DNA of 62,639 bases from assembly GCA_022790615.1 (NCBI GenBank), contig JAAVXK010000048.1:1-62639 (forward strand). The letters are read 5' to 3'. This stretch comes from Lachnospiraceae bacterium (GTDB lineage: Bacteria; Bacillota; Clostridia; Lachnospirales; Lachnospiraceae). Every line of letters begins with the position of its first letter. The stretch's first letter is position 1. Under the pieces are notes generated by a model. That model saw only the letters and a list, made by a program, of their open reading frames with translations, made no database searches and was not told where the DNA came from. Position numbers and translations under genes: made by a program. Shown here in pieces: positions 26,130-35,490 of this stretch.

Positions 26130-27836
26130 CTATTCCTTCAGTTTAACCTGTTCCCCGGGAGTTATTGCCTCCGACGCGGCAACAATGACATATTCATATC
26201 CATTTAAGTCGGTTGATATGGCCATCTTAGTATCATTTTGCGCCAGAACCTCAACATCATGTCTTGTAGCAATATACCTGTTTCCAAGCGGAGTATTTTT
26301 TGAATCAAGCGTTAGAACAAACTTGCCGTTGTTATCCTCGAAAACACTGCTTCTCGGAACGACCAAATCATACATTTTACTCTCTCCGCCTATAGAAATT
26401 GACACTGAATCCCCTTCGTTAATGCCCTCGCCTGATACGGCGAACGTAATAACAGAGCTGCCCGGATTTTCTGCGTCTGCTGAAATAGAGGCCACAACCG
26501 CTTTAATCTCCCCGGACCAGTAATTTTCAACAGTGGCATTCTGTCCGGCCTTTACCTTGGCCGCCTGTTCCTTTGTCACGGATACTTTTACCTCAAACCC
26601 GTCCTTGTCGGACGCTATAACTGCAAGAGGCATGTCAGGCTGCGAAATATCACCAGGCGCGGCCGCTATACTGGCAACCTGCCCTTCCTGTTCGGCCGTA
26701 ATCTCAGTCTTTGCTGAATCCGCCATCAAATCTTCCACAAGCTTCTTCTGCGCAATAAGGCGCTGCTTGGCAGCGTTAAGCTCAATCTTCTCCGTCTCCT
26801 GCGTGTGGTTATCCTCCCTCTTTTTGCTCTCATACTCCAAAACAAGGGTATTCCATGTATTCTCTTTCTCTTCAACCATCGCCTCGGCATCGGTTTTTAA
26901 TGGAACAGCTGATTTTAAAGTTTCAATTTCAGCCGATAACGTCGTCTGCTTCACTTTATATTTGTTAAGGTAGTTGGTTGCCTTTTCTTTATTGCTCTTG
27001 GCGCTGTCAAGAAGCTTTATGTTATCGTTCGCCTTCTTTACTTCATTATCCGCTATTGTCACGTCATTTTGCGCATTCGCAACCTCGACTCCCTTATCCC
27101 GCTTTTGACGCTCCAGTTCCAGTATGGCCGCCTGGTCGCCCCCCTGCGCCGAAAGCGCGGCCAAATCAGCCTCAATGTCAGTAAGTTCATTTTTAAGCGT
27201 AGTCAGTATGCGCTGTTTGGCGGTAAGGTCGGCCTGGAACATGGCTACATCGGTTTTTGACGACAAGTCGGCTATTTCGGTATCGTATGCTATTATCTTA
27301 TTCTCATACTTTGCAATCTTTGCGTCATATTTCGCCAGCTTTGCCTGTTTTTTTGTAATTGTCGCATTCTTGCCGTCAATTCCGTTTAACGTCTCAACTG
27401 CCTTATCATAATCATCCTTGGCATTCTTTATCGCGAGTTTTTCCTTATCATAACTGTAGTCCGTGCCAAGCAGTTTCTTCTGATATTCCGCCTGCAGTTC
27501 TATATATGTGCTTTTAGCGGTGTCAAGTTCGGTTCCATCCGACGGTTCAAGCGTGAACAAAACGTCGCCGACTTTGACTGCCTGCCCCACCTTGACATTA
27601 ATCTGTTTTATCGTCCTGCTTTCCTTGAGCTTAACCTGATAACCCTTGCTGAGTTCGGCTGCGCCCGTTCCCCTGATACTTTCCTGAATCTTTCCCGAAG
27701 TAACCGATTCGGTCGATACCTCCGGCAAATACATATTCATAATGGAATCCGAGCAGAATGTAAGTATAAGCATTACAATAAGAAATATTATTATAGCGTT
27801 CTTAATCCATTCTTTTCTGTTTCTGAGTTTTTCCAT
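26130..27836 (-). CDS. HlyD-like membrane fusion (periplasmic adaptor) protein
   Basis: The 568 residues include a membrane segment at about 12-32, a split lipoyl-like hairpin domain (IKQINVKVGQAVKVGDVLF at about 75-95 and ITAEQEGQVASIAAAPGDI near 380), a very long coiled coil between (about 105-365), and a beta-barrel plus membrane-proximal domain to the end. In Gram-negatives such adaptors join inner-membrane pumps to an outer channel; in Gram-positives they assist MacB-like or peptide exporters across the wall. It is 21 bases from the upstream sugar-type permease and 17 from the MacB-core gene, so all are one operon. The pairing with importer-type permeases is odd. Confidence 0.85.
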   Translation of the reverse strand: MEKLRNRKEWIKNAIIIFLIVMLILTFCSDSIMNMYLPEVSTESVTSGKIQESIRGTGAAELSKGYQVKLKESRTIKQINVKVGQAVKVGDVLFTLEPSDGTELDTAKSTYIELQAEYQKKLLGTDYSYDKEKLAIKNAKDDYDKAVETLNGIDGKNATITKKQAKLAKYDAKIAKYENKIIAYDTEIADLSSKTDVAMFQADLTAKQRILTTLKNELTDIEADLAALSAQGGDQAAILELERQKRDKGVEVANAQNDVTIADNEVKKANDNIKLLDSAKSNKEKATNYLNKYKVKQTTLSAEIETLKSAVPLKTDAEAMVEEKENTWNTLVLEYESKKREDNHTQETEKIELNAAKQRLIAQKKLVEDLMADSAKTEITAEQEGQVASIAAAPGDISQPDMPLAVIASDKDGFEVKVSVTKEQAAKVKAGQNATVENYWSGEIKAVVASISADAENPGSSVITFAVSGEGINEGDSVSISIGGESKMYDLVVPRSSVFEDNNGKFVLTLDSKNTPLGNRYIATRHDVEVLAQNDTKMAISTDLNGYEYVIVAASEAITPGEQVKLKE

Positions 27837-27857
27837 TATTCACTGTCACCTTCCCTT

Positions 27858-28772
27858 CTATCCTTTCAGCCCGCCGGCATATGTTATTCCGTCTATAAGA
27901 TATTCCTCGCTGTATAAAAACAGCAGAATACACGGTATCATATATATGGAAGCCACCGCAAACGCAAGACCAACCTCTCCCTGATTAATCTGCGCCAGAA
28001 ACACGCTCAGCGGATGCTTATCTACATCTGACAGCATTATAAGCGGCTGTTCAACCATATTCCAGTAATCTATAAACACAAGGATTGCAACAGAGACTAT
28101 TACACCCTTGCAAAGCGGAATATAAATCTTGGTAAATATGTTCCATTCATTCGCCCCGTCCATCTTAGCGGCCTCAACATATGACGATGGAATCCGCCTC
28201 ATATATTTCGTAAGGATAAACACGCTGAACGGAGAGAATATTCCCGGAAGAATAATAGACCAGTACGTGTTAAGCGTTCCCATCCAGTTTGCCACCATAA
28301 AATTGGGAACCAGCGTTACCTGATAAGGCATCAGCATAAGTATAATATACACGAAGAACATTATCTCCTTAAGCCGCCCCTTAAACCTCGCAAAGCTGTA
28401 TGACGCCCCCAGCGCCACCAATATCTGAAATATAAGTATAGGTATTACAAGCTTTACGGAATTCCAAAACTTAAACAAGTATTCCGGACTCTTAAATAAC
28501 ACCGAGGCATACTGCGAAAGCGTTACCCTTGAAGGCCTTATCTTTATCTCGACCTTATCGCTCTTGTATGTCGTATCTTTCTGCTGTTCATATGACCACC
28601 AGCCACTTGTCTCCTCCTGACCCTTAAATACCATTCCGTAATGGGCCATTATTTCAGTAGACGACATAAACGAATTCGCAAAGGTCACAATTGTCGGATA
28701 TAGGAATACAAGCGCAAATACCGCCGCAAGTATCGTTCCAAACAACCGTGCTATGAATTTTTTACGACGCAC
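27858..28772 (-). CDS. ABC permease, MalG type
   Basis: The 304 residues hold six membrane segments with the EAA cytoplasmic loop AAKMDGANEWNIFTKIYIPL near 195-215, which docks an ATPase. Between the first and second segments there is an enlarged extracellular stretch (about 35-90) with many charged residues. Its GTG starts directly after the stop of the partner permease, so the two are translationally coupled. No ATPase gene is in the operon; many Firmicutes use one shared MsmX-type ATPase for several importers. The solute is unknown, although permeases of this class usually carry oligosaccharides. Confidence 0.88.
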   Translation of the reverse strand: MRRKKFIARLFGTILAAVFALVFLYPTIVTFANSFMSSTEIMAHYGMVFKGQEETSGWWSYEQQKDTTYKSDKVEIKIRPSRVTLSQYASVLFKSPEYLFKFWNSVKLVIPILIFQILVALGASYSFARFKGRLKEIMFFVYIILMLMPYQVTLVPNFMVANWMGTLNTYWSIILPGIFSPFSVFILTKYMRRIPSSYVEAAKMDGANEWNIFTKIYIPLCKGVIVSVAILVFIDYWNMVEQPLIMLSDVDKHPLSVFLAQINQGEVGLAFAVASIYMIPCILLFLYSEEYLIDGITYAGGLKG

Positions 28773-29651
28773 TTACTCTTCCACTTCCTTTCCAAACTTG
28801 TTCTCCACGATAAACAATATTCCAATTATTATTATCATAAACACACACATGATAATCGCGGCCGTAGATATCTTTGGATAATCAAGTTTCTCAAACTGGT
28901 TATTCATGAAATGCTGCAGGTAATATATATTACCGTATGGATATCCGCCTGTGAGAAGATATACCTCTCTGAATATTTTAAATGAATTGATTAATGAAAT
29001 AATCGTCACAAAAAATATTGTCGGGGAAAGATACCTCATTTTTATTTTCCAGAATATCTGAAGACGGCTCGCATTCTCAAGCCTTGCAACCTCTATGAGG
29101 TCTCTCGGAATATTTCCAAGTCCCGCCATAAAAAGTATCATGTTATACCCTAGGTTTTTCCACAAAAACAGACTGAGAACTATGAGCTGGTTGTATTTGG
29201 AGTCAAGCCAGTCCACCGGATTTCCCCCCATTTCCGTAACGATACTGTTAAGGGCCCCGTGCGTGTGGAATATAACCTGCCATACAAGTACTATGGAAGC
29301 AACCGGTACGACTAACGGACTTAAAAATATTGTCCGAAACTGGCTCTTGAACGGAATTTTGCAGTCAAGAAGCATTGCCAGAAGCATAGACAATATAACC
29401 GCCAGCGGAACCGATATCAGCGAGAACACAAACGTGTTTGTAATTGCAGACTGGAACGCAGAATTCTGCATAACGCTTACAAAATTGTCGATTCCGACAA
29501 AATTCTTTTTGACCGGATTATCGACAAGGCTGTAATATATTATTACAATAAACGGCAGGAGAAAAAATGTAAGCACTCCCAGCCCGCTTGGGGCCAGGAA
29601 TGATACAGACTTTAATTTATCAACTATTTTTCTTTTCTGACGAATTTTCAT
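28773..29651 (-). CDS. ABC permease, MalF/UgpA type
   Basis: The 292 residues contain six membrane segments and the EAA loop VARLENASRLQIFWKIKMRY near 190-210. It pairs with the MalG-type protein downstream to form the translocation channel for the solute-binding protein encoded 18 bases upstream. It lacks the large insertion of enteric MalF. Its ribosome binding site is poor, which fits translational coupling to the binding-protein gene. The operon lacks its own ATPase, as for many carbohydrate importers in Lachnospiraceae. Confidence 0.9.
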   Translation of the reverse strand: MKIRQKRKIVDKLKSVSFLAPSGLGVLTFFLLPFIVIIYYSLVDNPVKKNFVGIDNFVSVMQNSAFQSAITNTFVFSLISVPLAVILSMLLAMLLDCKIPFKSQFRTIFLSPLVVPVASIVLVWQVIFHTHGALNSIVTEMGGNPVDWLDSKYNQLIVLSLFLWKNLGYNMILFMAGLGNIPRDLIEVARLENASRLQIFWKIKMRYLSPTIFFVTIISLINSFKIFREVYLLTGGYPYGNIYYLQHFMNNQFEKLDYPKISTAAIIMCVFMIIIIGILFIVENKFGKEVEE

Positions 29652-29669
29652 TTTACATCAGTCCATTCA

Positions 29670-32276
29670 TTATTTGTTTTCATTAACGTACTTGCTAATC
29701 TTATCCTGTATAATCTTAACTATATCGTCAATCGTCTTGGAGCCTTCGAAATACTTGTTAACCTCTTCTTCTATCAAACTATTAACTTCATAGCTGTCTG
29801 TTACAGCCCTCGATTTCTTAATAAGTTCTCTCAGCATCTGCACGTCTTCCTGCGACGACGGTTTGATTTTAACTTCAAAATCATTCCATCCATACGTTTC
29901 GTTTACAGGTTTGATTGTCTCGCCGTCCTCGTCAACATATTCTTCCGTCGTGGTTTTCTGTTTAACCATATCTTCAAAATAAACTTTTGATGAAGGAATT
30001 CCACTCCAGTATTTGTCTTTCTGCGTCATGACAAACTTGATAAAATCCCATACGGCATCCTTATTCTCACACGAAGTTGTCATTGCAAGGCCGCCATTAA
30101 TAACACTAAAATACGTTCCGTTCTTGTCGCTCGTCGGATAGCCTATATATTTTACGTCGTTGTCAAACAACTGTCCGTACAGCTGAAGATTAGAAAGCTC
30201 GCTCAGATACATCGTATTTAACAGGAGTTTTCCTTCCTTAATCTTTTTGTGTGATTCCTGATTTCCTTCGTCGTCATATTCTTTCGGAAATTTGTTACAG
30301 AATTCCAGTACCTTTTTGAATTCATCCGAATCAAATCTAACTTCCCCGGTACTCCAATCTATATAATTGCCAAGGTCAGTGCAAATCAGTTCATAAAATA
30401 CACCCATCTTTGTCGCAGTTTCGAAAAGTTCTGTTCCGGCAGGCTTTGAATTATAGTAATCTATCATTTCCTGCACGGTCCAGCCATCCTTGTAATCTTT
30501 CAAATCCGACGCCTTTCCGGCAATAGTCCTGAGCGCAAATTCTCTTACAAGATAATAATTCTTACCGTCAATAGTCAACGCATCCAGAACTCCGTCAACA
30601 AAGTAGTCTTTGTTCAGAGTATCATCCTTTTCAAGATACGGCCCAAGGTCCTCTATAATGCCCTTGCTTATCAAGTTGTTCACATCAACAGACCCGATGC
30701 TGATTATATCCGGAATATTTCCTGCAATAATGTCATTTGCAAACGCCGTATCAGGATTTTCCTTGTCTTCATAAGAAACATACTCTATCTTATATTCCGT
30801 ATTGGTTTTGTTATACGCTATTATCAACTCCTGTAGGTTACCGTCTACATAAGTCGAACCTACTTTAATTACTTTCTTTTCCGTTCCGCTCTCCGCAGAT
30901 TTTGAGAGTATGCCCGATTTGCTGTTTCCTTCAGCGTCCGTATATATACAGAATAATCTGCCGCCGCCAATTGGAATCACGTTATTAACATTATCCCCTA
31001 TAAGCCCGGAGTCAAGCCAATTTAATATCATGGTCTTTTCTTTTGCTTCACTGTCATACTTATATAGCGACTTGGAATCCTTTATAAAAAATGTAATATC
31101 TCCGTAGCCGGTCATGATATTTCCAAACGAGACGTCTCCTTCAATCCCTTCTAACGGTTCCCCAATTGCTTCCTTATCAAAATCAAGATAGGAATATACA
31201 AAATTATCATCCTTCATGTAACTTATAGCGACTTTTCCATTATTATCAACCGCCATGGTATCAACATAACCTTCGACCAGCACCTTTCCGTCAATCTCGC
31301 CGTCAGATTTTATTCTGAATATTGTAGTTTTGTTCGACTCCCCGTCAACATATGACACGTACAGATTTCCGTCCGGTCCAAACTTATTCTCGTTAATATA
31401 ACAATCCTCGCCTGGCGAACCGACTTTTATATCATGATTGAATTTATCCGTCATGTCAGTACTCGAGATGTCTTTCCCTTCGGCATCCTTTATGACTATA
31501 TTATATTTAACGGAACCTTCCATATCCTCCTTCTCCATGCTTTCCTCACCATAATCTGCCTGCAGCATAACAAGCCGGTTATCATTATCTATACAATATG
31601 CCAACATCTGCATAGAATCATTTTCTGAAAAATCACACACGTCTGCGACTTCTTCATTTTCAACATTATACCTGCATAATTTTATAACCATCTTTAAGTC
31701 TTTATATTTTTCTTCCAAATCTTCATATGTCTTTATATCAGTTCCGGACGAGTCACTGTCATCGTCTTTGCCGTCAGGCTTTTCCGTTGCCACGGCGTCG
31801 TCAGGTTTGTCGTCGCCGAACAAATCGTCAATGTCCCCCGTCAAATCGTCATCTGATATATCATCCGGATTATCTGCTTTGTCAGACGTATCTTTTTTAT
31901 CTTTTGTTTCCTCCTCAAGAGGCATGATTCCGCTGTCCGCATCATTCATTTGTTCCTCCAGCTTTTCAAGGTCGTCATAATATTCCTGCGGATATTCCGG
32001 GTACTCGTGATACATATAATATAATTCACTGCCCTTTAGGAAAAAGTTTGACATATAGGTCTCGCGATTTTCCGCTCCCTTACTAATTACCTTTTCTTCC
32101 AACGTATATAATCCCATTTCAAGATTGTCTGAGGTATTCTCTGCCTTACCGCCCGTATTGTCTACGGGATTATCCGTTTCCTTTCCCTCTTTTCCTCCGC
32201 CGCATGCCGTCATGCCGAGTACGCACAGTGCAGTTACAGCCGCTATAGCCTTACGCTTTAAATATTTTTTAAACAT
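29670..32276 (-). CDS. Solute-binding lipoprotein fused to a beta-propeller-like region
   Basis: This 868-residue lipoprotein is twice the usual size. The lipobox VLGMTAC places the lipidated Cys at about 25. An acidic low-complexity stretch follows (about 85-190). Residues about 195-480 repeat short strands such as LVMLQADYG, DGNLYVSYVDGES, TMAVDNNGKVAISYMKD and ITFFIKDSKSLYKYD, the pattern of a beta-propeller. From about 490 a family 1 solute-binding domain follows (LQELIIAYNKTNTEYKIEYV, DIISIGSVDVNNLISKG, WTVQEMIDYY). The longer frame opens at 32333, but GGAAGGA lies six bases before ATG 32276. It heads the operon of permeases, HlyD adaptor and MacB-core protein. The ligand is unknown. Confidence 0.82.
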   Translation of the reverse strand: MFKKYLKRKAIAAVTALCVLGMTACGGGKEGKETDNPVDNTGGKAENTSDNLEMGLYTLEEKVISKGAENRETYMSNFFLKGSELYYMYHEYPEYPQEYYDDLEKLEEQMNDADSGIMPLEEETKDKKDTSDKADNPDDISDDDLTGDIDDLFGDDKPDDAVATEKPDGKDDDSDSSGTDIKTYEDLEEKYKDLKMVIKLCRYNVENEEVADVCDFSENDSMQMLAYCIDNDNRLVMLQADYGEESMEKEDMEGSVKYNIVIKDAEGKDISSTDMTDKFNHDIKVGSPGEDCYINENKFGPDGNLYVSYVDGESNKTTIFRIKSDGEIDGKVLVEGYVDTMAVDNNGKVAISYMKDDNFVYSYLDFDKEAIGEPLEGIEGDVSFGNIMTGYGDITFFIKDSKSLYKYDSEAKEKTMILNWLDSGLIGDNVNNVIPIGGGRLFCIYTDAEGNSKSGILSKSAESGTEKKVIKVGSTYVDGNLQELIIAYNKTNTEYKIEYVSYEDKENPDTAFANDIIAGNIPDIISIGSVDVNNLISKGIIEDLGPYLEKDDTLNKDYFVDGVLDALTIDGKNYYLVREFALRTIAGKASDLKDYKDGWTVQEMIDYYNSKPAGTELFETATKMGVFYELICTDLGNYIDWSTGEVRFDSDEFKKVLEFCNKFPKEYDDEGNQESHKKIKEGKLLLNTMYLSELSNLQLYGQLFDNDVKYIGYPTSDKNGTYFSVINGGLAMTTSCENKDAVWDFIKFVMTQKDKYWSGIPSSKVYFEDMVKQKTTTEEYVDEDGETIKPVNETYGWNDFEVKIKPSSQEDVQMLRELIKKSRAVTDSYEVNSLIEEEVNKYFEGSKTIDDIVKIIQDKISKYVNENK

Positions 32277-32658
32277 AAAATCCTTCCTTTCTGATTTTAT
32301 AATGCAGTTCGCTAAACAACGAAAACTATACACAAGATTTATTACAGTTTATATATTTTTTTATTTCAAACATATTAAGATAAATATAATTTCACTTAAT
32401 ATATTCTACTCCCACAAACTACTCCCACAAAAATATATTCGTCCAAATAATTATTTTCTTACAAGATTTTTGAAATTTTTTTGATTTATTTTTGACATAT
32501 ATTTTTGCAATATATAACTGTTACTTTGATTATATCTGTGTCATGTCACATAATTGTAAAATAAAAATATCTTTTATTTTCCTAAACGCTATATTTCAAG
32601 ACAAAATATCATTGCATATTAACTGAAATGCCTATAGAATTATTATGAGGTGATTTCA
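32277..32658. other. Divergent regulatory region, SBP operon and AraC gene
   Basis: This 382-base AT-rich gap separates two divergent genes. It holds the promoter and tandem repeat listed at 32383-32431. For the AraC gene a TTGACA at 32492-32497 is followed by TATAAC at 32513-32518 (15-base spacer), a possible promoter with a leader of about 130 bases. No RNA gene was recognised. Confidence 0.5.
32383..32431 (-). promoter_or_regulatory. Activator-type promoter with tandem 13-bp repeat over the -35
   Basis: CTACTCCCACAAA occurs twice head to tail at 32406-32418 and 32419-32431. On the minus strand TATATT (32388-32383) is a -10, and the -35 position exactly 17 bases upstream is GAGTAG (32411-32406), inside the repeat and far from consensus. 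A poor -35 covered by a direct repeat is the layout of a class II activator promoter. The divergent AraC gene is the obvious source of the activator. Predicted leader is about 100 bases. Confidence 0.6.
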
Positions 32659-33426
32659 TTGTTTAATATAATAAGCGTGGACGTCAGAAGCCGGCATGGC
32701 GGCGATTTCATATATGACTTCAGCAACGGATTTGATACGTGGCTGCTTCTTCTTGTACACACCAGAAGCGTTTTCAGAATCGATGGTGAAGACCGCGTGT
32801 TCCCGGCGGACAGCCTTGTTCTGTTCAAACCCGAAATGCCGATATACTACAGGGCGTGCGGGGACTTATACAGTGATGACTGGCTTCATTTTCGCTGCTC
32901 GGAAAATGATATTAACGAAACGCTGGTTCCGCTCGGATTACCGATACGCACCCCTCTGCCGGAACAGTGCAGGGAACTGTTTCATCTTCTTACAGTTGAG
33001 AATTATCTTGACAACGAATATAAAAATCATACGGTTAACGCATTAATACATGCGCTTATACACAAACTTATAGAGGCATACCACTTAAGCGCGACGTCGC
33101 AAAAACACTCTGACCTCATGGAACTAAGAAAGGAAATATACAAATATCCCGGCGAGAAGTGGACGCTTGCAACAATGGCCGCCAAAGTTTTTCTTTCTGA
33201 GAGCCATTTGCAGTCGATGTATAAGAAGACGTTCAACGTATCGTGCATTAACGATGTTATCAATGCAAGAATCCAGCTTGCAAAATCTCTTTTAAGTTAT
33301 ACAGATTACACAATTTCATATATCTCCAAAAGCTGCGGTTATAACTCGTCGCAACATTTTTTCAGGCAGTTTAACAAAATGGCGGGATGTTCGCCGAACG
33401 AATACCGCAAATCGTTTCGGATGTAA
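32659..33426 (+). CDS. AraC-family transcriptional regulator
   Basis: The protein of about 255 residues has an N-terminal cupin-like domain (SVFRIDGEDRVFPADSLVLFKP near 35-60) and a C-terminal pair of helix-turn-helix motifs (WTLATMAAKVFLSESHLQSMYKKTF and YTISYISKSCGYNSSQHFFRQFNKMAGCSPNEYRKSF in short blocks). GAGGTG at 32647-32652 sits six bases before TTG 32659, which I take as the start. It is divergent from the binding-protein/permease/HlyD operon and probably activates it through the tandem repeat at 32406-32431. The inducer is likely the solute of that transporter or a sugar derived from it. Confidence 0.87.
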   Translation: MFNIISVDVRSRHGGDFIYDFSNGFDTWLLLLVHTRSVFRIDGEDRVFPADSLVLFKPEMPIYYRACGDLYSDDWLHFRCSENDINETLVPLGLPIRTPLPEQCRELFHLLTVENYLDNEYKNHTVNALIHALIHKLIEAYHLSATSQKHSDLMELRKEIYKYPGEKWTLATMAAKVFLSESHLQSMYKKTFNVSCINDVINARIQLAKSLLSYTDYTISYISKSCGYNSSQHFFRQFNKMAGCSPNEYRKSFRM

Positions 33427-33450
33427 AACTTTTTCCATATGGAGATACAC

Positions 33451-33486
33451 AAAAAAACCTGCCAGGAACTTCTGCTTCCGGGCAGG
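33451..33486 (-). terminator. Intrinsic terminator of the subtilase gene
   Basis: On the minus strand CCTGCC (33486-33481) with GGAA/TTCC inner pairing and GGCAGG (33463-33458) form a stable hairpin followed by seven T residues (33457-33451). It lies about 200 bases beyond the stop of the subtilase gene and just past the convergent AraC gene. Confidence 0.8.
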
Positions 33487-33689
33487 ATACATAAAAAGAA
33501 AAGAAATGCGAAGAAAATAATTCTTAAGCGAGTTGAATCATCTTCCTATAGAAAATTGATAAGATTTCCTACAGGTAGTAGTGTATAATACGGCATACTT
33601 ATTTGCAATCACATATCATCCAATCGCAATCACATATCTAATGATTATAATATATTCTTTTGTTTGTTCTTCAAGCTTTTTTTGCCGGA

Positions 33690-35411
33690 TTATTCACTTA
33701 TCTCGACAAATGTATTGTATATGTCAACCCTTCCCCATCCCCAGCTCCTGTTAGGGACGTTAAGCCCTTCCGTATCGGCGCCGCGCACAAGGTATTGTTT
33801 TGCGGCTACACTGTTAGTCGGAACCTGGGGGTTACTCCATTCCGCAAATAACGCAAGTATGCCTCCTCCAATTGCAGACGCAAGACTGGTTCCCGAGCGG
33901 AATTCATAACGCGTCCTTCCCTCGGGTCCGGGAACAATTGTAAATATATCCTCCCCAGGCGCAGTGAGGTCGGGTTTGATTCTTCCGTTTCTGGTATACC
34001 CACGGCTGGAATTGACATATATCCTGCTGCCGTCAACGGAACTCGCGCCAAATGTAATAATATTCTGCGTGTTACCGGGCTCGCATATAGTTACGTCCGG
34101 GTCCGGTTCCACAAATGATGTTTCCGCAGACAGAAAATCTTCCATCGGAAGCCACATATCATACCTGCCGGGGCTGTCGCTGTCCTGAATCACCCGAATC
34201 GTCCAGATTCCCGGGGCAGGGTCGATGATTCTTATATGAACAAGCTGGTCGCCGGTACTTTTTTCAACTATTTCCGAAAAAACCTCCGCCCTGCTTGCGG
34301 ACAATCTGAAATCAAATTGCCGTACCTGGGAGGAACGTGCGTCTACCACCCCTGAAAACTCACCTATCGGAGGTTTGATTCTTACGGAAAAAAAAGAAGC
34401 GGCGTCCGACCATAATTCCGTGGTAAAGCCCTTATTACTTCTTGCCGCGCCTTCCTGTTTTACAAGTATTTCAACATCCTGGGATGTTCCCTTCGTTAGT
34501 GTGTTTCCCCTGAAATGATGTTGAAATCCGGTCTCATTGCCTGCCGCCGTACACACATATATGCCCGAAAGGCTTGCTATGGAATTGAGATACTCCGCAA
34601 ACGGACCCGTCCCATTATGGTCTCCCTGATTCGTACCGATACCCAGACAGATTACAAGCGGCCTCTTTAACCTCTTGGCTACATCGACCAGATATCTCAC
34701 GCCGAGCATCACGTCGCTTTCCATAAATGCGACAGCCGAATCCTTTATCTCATAATAATCTCTGAAAAACTGTTTTGCCTGCTTAAGTTTTACCGCGACT
34801 ATCTCCGCAAGCGGGGCGATTCCTGAAAAATCTTCTTCCGGATTCGAATTTCCAACTGCTACTGCAGCCATTGAGGTTCCATGTCCGTTTTCATCAATCA
34901 GCTTATCAATGTAACTGTACTCAGCATTGCCCCTTAAGGCTTCGTTGATATCCTCCGCCGTATAGCGCGTGCCATACGAAAGACCGGACGGAGGGGAGCC
35001 GCTTCGGTCCTCCTGATTCCAAGCCTCGACAATTTTCGTAGTTCCATCCTGCCATACGAATGCATCGCTCCGGTAATCAATTCCACAGTCAAGCATCCCA
35101 TATAAAACATTCTGTCCATACAAGTTAATAAAAGGCTGCCGCCTCAGCTTCAGCACCCCGGTCTCCTCAAGCGCCTGGGTGTCAAGAAGCCCGTAACATT
35201 TCGGAATACTGCGGTATCCTACGCGTGAAAGCAGATAGCCAAATGTCGGCACGGCCGTATAGGCGACAATATAGTTATTACTGACTACCTGTACGCAGCC
35301 GGTGTAACAGGTTTCTCCCTCGCAATTCTCAACGATTCGGTTATCAAGTATTGTATCTATATGATCTTCTGAGTATATAATATTTTCGCAGTTCGACACT
35401 GTATTTTCCAT
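33690..35411 (-). CDS. Csp-like subtilisin-family protease (S8), cytoplasmic
   Basis: The 573 residues have no signal peptide. The triad is D108 (GMLDCGID), H177 (ENGHGTSMA) and S509 (SGTSLASA), with oxyanion N292 (AAGNETG), so it should be active. Residues about 300-445 form an insertion between the oxyanion Asn and the Ser that matches the jelly-roll domain of clostridial CspB/CspA/CspC germination proteases. Residues 1-90 may be a prodomain. CspB cleaves pro-SleC during spore germination in some Clostridia, but Lachnospiraceae carry many such subtilases of unknown target. A ClpX paralogue lies 79 bases upstream on the same strand. Confidence 0.88.
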   Translation of the reverse strand: MENTVSNCENIIYSEDHIDTILDNRIVENCEGETCYTGCVQVVSNNYIVAYTAVPTFGYLLSRVGYRSIPKCYGLLDTQALEETGVLKLRRQPFINLYGQNVLYGMLDCGIDYRSDAFVWQDGTTKIVEAWNQEDRSGSPPSGLSYGTRYTAEDINEALRGNAEYSYIDKLIDENGHGTSMAAVAVGNSNPEEDFSGIAPLAEIVAVKLKQAKQFFRDYYEIKDSAVAFMESDVMLGVRYLVDVAKRLKRPLVICLGIGTNQGDHNGTGPFAEYLNSIASLSGIYVCTAAGNETGFQHHFRGNTLTKGTSQDVEILVKQEGAARSNKGFTTELWSDAASFFSVRIKPPIGEFSGVVDARSSQVRQFDFRLSASRAEVFSEIVEKSTGDQLVHIRIIDPAPGIWTIRVIQDSDSPGRYDMWLPMEDFLSAETSFVEPDPDVTICEPGNTQNIITFGASSVDGSRIYVNSSRGYTRNGRIKPDLTAPGEDIFTIVPGPEGRTRYEFRSGTSLASAIGGGILALFAEWSNPQVPTNSVAAKQYLVRGADTEGLNVPNRSWGWGRVDIYNTFVEISE

Positions 35412-35443
35412 ATGAATCCCATATATGAATATACTTGATATAT

Positions 35444-35472
35444 AATATACGCAGCAATTTACTTTCTGTTAA
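35444..35472 (-). promoter_or_regulatory. Sigma-A promoter for the subtilase gene
   Basis: On the minus strand TTAACA (35472-35467) and TATATT (35449-35444) are 17 bases apart in the gap after the ClpX-like gene. Predicted start near 35437 gives a short leader before the ATG at 35411. Confidence 0.5.
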
Positions 35473-35490
35473 CGGCATGGTCCGTCATTA

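Noticed and set aside
32529-32534. Perfect minus-strand TATAAT as promoter of the binding-protein operon
   Set aside because: No -35-like hexamer stands 16-18 bases upstream and it would lie on the far side of the tandem repeat; the promoter at 32383-32411 fits better.
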